Shown: positions 59,690-64,000 of the stretch, piece after piece
Numbering within the stretch: position 1 is the first letter of the stretch
How the letters are laid out: the number at the start of each line of letters is the position of its first letter
From: Kineosporiaceae bacterium
GTDB lineage: Bacteria; Actinomycetota; Actinomycetes; Actinomycetales; Kineosporiaceae
Direction: 5' to 3'
Assembly: GCA_016713225.1 (NCBI GenBank)
Contig: JADJPO010000001.1
Span: 806,001 to 870,000, forward strand
Length of the DNA: 64,000 bases
Translations under genes and position numbers: made by a program
The notes under the pieces: generated by a model
The model's database searches: none
Seen by the model: only the letters and a program-made list of their open reading frames with translations
What the model was told of the DNA's origin: nothing

Positions 59690-62455
59690 ATGGCGGTGAT
59701 CCGTGCCTCCCTGCCCAGCGGTGCGGCCAATCCCGAGGTGCACCTGCGCGTCGTGCCCGGCACCGGCCGGGAGGACGACCTCAACGGCGTCCAGTTGCTC
59801 GGCCCGCGTCCTGACGTCGCCCTGCCGGCCCCCGGGCTGCGCTGGCCGGCCGCGCTGGCAGCGGCCCAGGACCGGGTCCGCACCGCCGGGCAGGCCGACC
59901 GGATCCTCGAGGAACTCGTCGGCGCTGCCTCCAGCCTCGTCGACGCCACCGCCTCCGCCGCCCTGCTCGACAAGGGCGTCCTGGTGCGCAAGGCGGCCAC
60001 CGACGGTGGGACGGCGGTACAGGTCGGCGCCGTGATGTCGGTCGAGGGCACCATCTGCGGCACCGCTGTCGCCGAACGGCGCGTGGTGCGCACCGGCTCT
60101 CACCTCGACGTCCGGCCGGGCGGCCTGCCGGCCCTCGGGGACGACGCCCTGACCAGCGCGTGCTGCCCGGGTGCCCGCTCTCATCTGGCGGTGCCGCTGA
60201 TCGACGGTGGAGTCGTTCTCGGGGTGCTCTCGCTCACCGCCGATCAACGCGGCTGGTTCGACGACGGTGATCAGCACTCGGTCACCCTGCTCGCCGGGGT
60301 GGCCGCCCGGGCGCTGGCCGGGCTGTCGCTGCCGCGCACCGGCACCTTGACCGAGGGCACCTTCCGCGAGGCCGAGATCGACCAGCCTCGGGTGCCCGGG
60401 ACCGGCCGGCTGACCCGCCCCGGTGACCAGCCCCCCGCCTCGCTGCACGGCCTCGGTCTGTGGAGTTGGGACGCCGCCAGCGGTGCCACCACCTACTCCG
60501 ACTCGGTCGGTGCCATCTTCGGCCTCGGCCCCCACGATGACCTCTCGGTCGATCGCATTCGCGATTCACTGCACCCGGACGACCTGCCGCGTTTCGAGGC
60601 GGCGTTGACCCGCCAACTCGCGGGGGCGCCCAGCGTGGCCGGGACGTTTCGGTTCAACGCCCCGGACGGCGAACGCCAGGTTCACGCCTGGGGCGAGATC
60701 CGACGGGGTCCGGGCGGTGTGGTCGCCGGTGCCTGGGGCGCCGCCGTCGACGTCACCGATCGCGAACGCCAGGCCGCCACCTTGCGCAGCACCTTGGCCG
60801 GCCTGCGCGCCGCGCAGGAGCTCACCGGCCTGGGCGTGTGGGAATGGCACCCCCGCGAAGGGCGCCTGGAGTGGTCGCCGGAGATGTTCCGCATCGCCGG
60901 GCTCGAGCCCGGCGAGGCCTGCCCCTCGCTCGAGCTGTGGCACCGCCTGGTGCACCCCGACGACCTGGCCCGGGCGATGCGTCTGGACGCCATGGCCGAC
61001 GAGGGCGGCAGCACCGTCGAGACCTTCCGGGTGTTCGGCATGGACGGCGAACAGCGTCACGTGCAGGCCTGGTCGACCGTGATCCCGGCGGACGGCGCCT
61101 CCGCCCGGGTGGTGGCCGGGGCGGTGGTCGACGTCAGCCGACAGGTCGAGGACCGGGTCGAGCTGGAGCGGCGATCCTCGACCGATCCGGTGACCAAGCT
61201 GGCCAATCGGCTCGGGTTCGAACGACGGATGAAGAACCTGTTGGACGACGACCGGCGCAATGTCGGTTTGCTGCTGCTGGACCTGGACCGCTTCAAGATG
61301 GTCAACGACTCCCTCGGACATCAGGTGGGCGACCGGTTGCTGGTCGAGGTGGCCCGACGGCTCGAGCGGGTGGCACCGGCGGGCAGTCTCACGGCGCGGA
61401 TGGGTGGGGACGAGTTCGTCGTCGTCCCACCGCCGGGTGTGGGCTGGCGAGACCTGCGCACCATCGCCCAGGACGTGGTCGAGGTGCTGCGGGTCCCCTT
61501 CTCGCTCAACGAGAACGGCACCGGGGAGGTGCTGTTCTGCCCGGCCAGCGTCGGCGTCACGTGCACCTCGGGACGTCGGGTGAACATGGACGACCTGCTC
61601 AGCGAGGCCGACCTGGCGCTCTACCGCGCCAAGGACGACGGCCGCGACCGGTACGTGGTCTTCGACGATGCGCTGCGCGAGCGCGCTCGGGGCCGGCACC
61701 GCGCCGAGCAGATGCTGCGGGCCGCGCTGGAGGAGGACCGGCTGGTGTTGCAGTACCAGCCGATCGTCGACTTCACCCACGGCCGGGTCGTCGGCGCGGA
61801 GGCCCTGGTGCGGATGCGCGCCGAGGACGGCGAGACCCTGCTGCCGCCGGAGACCTTCGTCGACGTCGCCGAGGACATCGGCCTGGTCGTCGAGCTCGAC
61901 TGCTGGGTGCTCGAGACGGCGCTGTCGCAACTGGCCCGATGGCTGCAGCACGCGCCGTCCTCGCAGGTGCCGTGGTTGGCCGTCAACGTCTCGCCGCGCT
62001 CGATGGAGCACCCGCGCATCGTGCGCGCGGTGCTGGACGGCCTGCACCGGCGCGGGCTGCCGCCGCACCTGCTCAAGGTGGAGTTGACCGAGAACAGCTT
62101 CCTGTCCTCACTGCCCGGTGGTGAGAAGGCGCTGCAGAAGCTGATCGCCAACCAGATCCCGGTCGGGATCGACGACTTCGGCACCGGGTACTCGGCGCTG
62201 GCCTACCTGACCCGGTTCGAGCTCGACTTCATGAAGATCGACCGCTCGTTCGTGGCGTCGGTGGGGCAGGACGCCCGCGCGGATGCCGTGGTCACCGCCA
62301 TCGTGGCGTTGGCCCACGCCCATCGGATGAAGGTCACCGCCGAGGGCGTCGAGACCCCGCGTCAGGCCCGGCGGCTGCGCGAGATCGGCTGTGACTTCGC
62401 CCAGGGCTTCCACTTCGGACGGCCGGGCGACGCCAGTCGCATCCTGCGCGGCTGA
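59690..62455 (+). CDS. GAF-PAS-PAS-GGDEF-EAL protein (c-di-GMP turnover)
   Basis: A 921-residue cytoplasmic signalling protein. An N-terminal GAF domain (about 65-220, with ICGTAVAERRVVRTGSHLDV and SHLAVPLIDGGVVLGVLSL) is followed by two PAS-like domains (about 250-360 and 370-490; GLWSWDAASGATTYSDSVGA, GVWEWHPREGRLEWSPEMFR). The GGDEF domain has the intact MGGDEFVVV; the EAL domain has GAEALVRM, ELTENSFL, and IDDFGTGYSALAYLTRFELD with the other catalytic Glu residues of VTAEGVETPRQ. Both enzyme activities are therefore possible. AGGAGG precedes the ATG. It is followed by the SpoIIE phosphatase gene. Confidence 0.93.
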   Translation: MAVIRASLPSGAANPEVHLRVVPGTGREDDLNGVQLLGPRPDVALPAPGLRWPAALAAAQDRVRTAGQADRILEELVGAASSLVDATASAALLDKGVLVRKAATDGGTAVQVGAVMSVEGTICGTAVAERRVVRTGSHLDVRPGGLPALGDDALTSACCPGARSHLAVPLIDGGVVLGVLSLTADQRGWFDDGDQHSVTLLAGVAARALAGLSLPRTGTLTEGTFREAEIDQPRVPGTGRLTRPGDQPPASLHGLGLWSWDAASGATTYSDSVGAIFGLGPHDDLSVDRIRDSLHPDDLPRFEAALTRQLAGAPSVAGTFRFNAPDGERQVHAWGEIRRGPGGVVAGAWGAAVDVTDRERQAATLRSTLAGLRAAQELTGLGVWEWHPREGRLEWSPEMFRIAGLEPGEACPSLELWHRLVHPDDLARAMRLDAMADEGGSTVETFRVFGMDGEQRHVQAWSTVIPADGASARVVAGAVVDVSRQVEDRVELERRSSTDPVTKLANRLGFERRMKNLLDDDRRNVGLLLLDLDRFKMVNDSLGHQVGDRLLVEVARRLERVAPAGSLTARMGGDEFVVVPPPGVGWRDLRTIAQDVVEVLRVPFSLNENGTGEVLFCPASVGVTCTSGRRVNMDDLLSEADLALYRAKDDGRDRYVVFDDALRERARGRHRAEQMLRAALEEDRLVLQYQPIVDFTHGRVVGAEALVRMRAEDGETLLPPETFVDVAEDIGLVVELDCWVLETALSQLARWLQHAPSSQVPWLAVNVSPRSMEHPRIVRAVLDGLHRRGLPPHLLKVELTENSFLSSLPGGEKALQKLIANQIPVGIDDFGTGYSALAYLTRFELDFMKIDRSFVASVGQDARADAVVTAIVALAHAHRMKVTAEGVETPRQARRLREIGCDFAQGFHFGRPGDASRILRG

Positions 62456-62605
62456 CCCGCGCCAGGCCTCTGCTTCCAGGTGTCGACGAGCGGCCCACGC
62501 CGGGCCGGGCCATCTGGGGCCACCTGCCCGTCAACGGCCGGTTCCGCTCGGCTACCGTGAATCGATTCAGAGACATGAAGTCCTCACCGGCTGGGCGGGA
62601 GGTGC

Positions 62606-64000
62606 ATGACCAGGAACGTCTTCATTGCGGCCGGCCTACTCATCGGTGGCGCGGCCTACCTCGCCATGGCTGCTTACGTGTGGCGTCAGCGGCGGGCGCC
62701 GGCGGCGTACGCCCTCTTCGTGGCGCTGGTGGCCAGCTTTGTCTTCTCAGCCGGCTACGCCATCGAGACCACCACGAGGCAAACCGGTCCGGCAACCTTC
62801 TGGTCGACCGTGAAGTATGTCGGGATCGGGACTCTGATCCCCGCGCTGCTGGCCTTCGCCGTGGAGTACACCGGTCAAGGTCGCCACCTGACGACGCGCG
62901 CGCTGGCTCTGCTCGCGTTGGAGCCGCTGGTTGTGGTGGTGATTCTCAGTGTGCCCCAGCTGCACTCCCTGATGCTCGTCTACAACCCGAAGACCATGAA
63001 GGTCAACACCGATTGGCCTTTGGCGGAGCCCGGGCCGTTGTTCTACGCCCACTCGGCCTACAGCTACGTCGTGCTGGTCAGTGCCTTGTCCCTGCTGGTC
63101 TGGCGGTTGGCCCGGCTGGCTCGGCCGTACCGCCGTCCGGCGGGCATCGTGATCGTCGCCGCCCTCACCCCGCTGGCCGGCAATGCGCTCTATCTCAAGG
63201 GCGTGGTGTACACCGATCCGACGCCGTTCCTGTTCGTGCTGCTCATGGTGGTGCTGGTCTGGGGCTTCTTCCGGGTGGGGCTGCTCGACCTGGTGCCGAT
63301 CGCCCGCAGCGCCGTGATGGAGCAGATGTCCGACGCGGTGATGGTGCTGGACGCCTACAACCGGGTGATCGACTCCAATCCCGCCGCCACCGGCCTGCTC
63401 GGCCTTCCGCGTTCCCAGATCGTCGGACGCTACGTGACGGCGTTGCTGCCCCCGCTGGCCGGCCCGGTCGAGGCGCATCGCCCCGGCATCTCGCGCCAGG
63501 AGGAGATCTCGACCACCGCCGACCACCTCGGCCGACCCGGCCACACCGCGATCCACCTCGCCGTCCAGCTCAGCTCGCTGACCGACCGCACCGGGCAGGA
63601 GGCCGGCCGGCTCATGGTCTTGCGTGACGTCACCCAGCGCACCGAGACCGAGCGCCGGTTGCGCGAACTGCTGGACGCCGAGACCCACCTGGCGACGGTG
63701 CTGCAGACCAGCCTGCGGCCGGCGTCCCTGCCGGCCGTGCCGAGGGTCCACCTGGCGGCGCGATCGTTGCCGGCCGGGCAGGGAACCCAGGTCAGCGGCG
63801 ACTTCTACGACGTTCACCAGGCACTGGGTGGGGATTGGGCCTTCGTGCTCGGTGACGTCGCGGGCAAGGGCGTTCACGCCGCCGTGGTCACCTCCATGGC
63901 GCGGTACACCGCCCGAACCCTGAGCGCGCAGGGCTGGGGTCCGAAACAAGTGATCGAGCAGCTCAACCAGGCCCTGCTGGTGGAGGCCGAGCCGGAGCGG
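62606..64000 (+). CDS. 7TM histidine-kinase-like N-terminus, PAS and SpoIIE phosphatase (5' part)
   Basis: The gene continues past the window; 465 codons are seen. Residues 1-225 are seven membrane helices of the histidine-kinase N-terminal 7TM sensor type (VFIAAGLLIGGAAYLAMAAY, then YALFVALVASFVFSAGYAIE). A PAS domain follows (about 240-360: VMEQMSDAVMVLDAYNRVID). The start of a PP2C/SpoIIE domain is visible: SLRPASLPAVPRVHLAARSL, then VSGDFYDVHQALGGDWAFVL with the metal-binding GDFYD and GDVAGKG. It is likely a serine phosphatase of a sigma/anti-sigma cascade. GGGAGG precedes the ATG. Confidence 0.9.
   Translation, partial: MTRNVFIAAGLLIGGAAYLAMAAYVWRQRRAPAAYALFVALVASFVFSAGYAIETTTRQTGPATFWSTVKYVGIGTLIPALLAFAVEYTGQGRHLTTRALALLALEPLVVVVILSVPQLHSLMLVYNPKTMKVNTDWPLAEPGPLFYAHSAYSYVVLVSALSLLVWRLARLARPYRRPAGIVIVAALTPLAGNALYLKGVVYTDPTPFLFVLLMVVLVWGFFRVGLLDLVPIARSAVMEQMSDAVMVLDAYNRVIDSNPAATGLLGLPRSQIVGRYVTALLPPLAGPVEAHRPGISRQEEISTTADHLGRPGHTAIHLAVQLSSLTDRTGQEAGRLMVLRDVTQRTETERRLRELLDAETHLATVLQTSLRPASLPAVPRVHLAARSLPAGQGTQVSGDFYDVHQALGGDWAFVLGDVAGKGVHAAVVTSMARYTARTLSAQGWGPKQVIEQLNQALLVEAEPER

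Overview
The window is chromosomal DNA from a high-GC actinobacterium. The supporting signs are strong G/C third-position bias, many GTG starts, 4-base stop/start overlaps, SigE-type sigma factor and UTRA/LacI/DeoR regulators, and a gpgS-folP2 neighbourhood like that of mycobacteria. I cannot place it to family. Most of it is ordinary core and metabolic DNA. The exceptions are a mobile, decayed stretch at about 39.3-49.2 kb, an isolated decayed toxin fragment at 35.1 kb, and a lone insertion sequence at 50.6-52.0 kb.

Region by region. 0-5.4 kb: a truncated XRE regulator, a DUF2278/lamin-tail protein, then a compact operon purU, gpgS, folP2-like, LigB-like. 5.5-8.7 kb: a J-domain protein and a DUF5925 AAA ATPase, the latter bracketed by two copies of a long hairpin repeat; then a LacI regulator divergent from a GH3 glycosidase with a near-perfect operator between them. 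11-12.4 kb: a GH63-type hydrolase that resembles glucosylglycerate hydrolase and may pair metabolically with gpgS. 12.4-21 kb: a sulfur-stress district with a class V aminotransferase (cysteine desulfurase fold), a PIG-L deacetylase, a type II sulfide:quinone oxidoreductase, a rhodanese, and one uninterrupted reading frame that joins a TauE/SafE exporter to a persulfide dioxygenase and two rhodanese domains. Two different operator-like motifs are each repeated in this district (ATACC...GGTAT at two promoters, ATGTnCGTACAT at two promoters).

21-35 kb: DUF4432, a DadA-like oxidoreductase, a membrane-anchored proline-rich protein, type III glutamine synthetase, glycogen phosphorylase, a secreted protein, a diguanylate cyclase, and a beta-propeller lipoprotein/sigma factor/membrane protein trio. 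35-40.6 kb: a decayed VapBC fragment, a large LuxR-type ATPase regulator, a DUF4242 protein, an SRPBCC remnant and a CPBP protease.

40.8-49.2 kb: a tandem genomic island. A complete tRNA-Phe gene lies at its right edge, and three direct copies of the 3' half of that tRNA (about 43 bp) lie at 40.8, 42.5 and 45.2 kb, marking successive insertions. Cargo is a Fic protein, a VapBC pair, another toxin-antitoxin-like pair, orphan hypothetical genes and an IS21 element with a 5-bp target duplication that splits a recognisable host ORF. No integrase is visible. tRNA-Asp, tRNA-Glu and a second IS with long inverted repeats follow.

52-57.5 kb: a catabolic operon (substrate-binding protein, two permeases, class II ketose-bisphosphate aldolase, ADP-dependent sugar kinase family) under a LacI-type palindrome, divergent from a DeoR regulator. 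58.4-64 kb: a zincin-like protein, a PNPOx-fold flavoprotein behind a DosR-like palindrome, a GAF-PAS-GGDEF-EAL protein, and a truncated 7TM-PAS-SpoIIE phosphatase.
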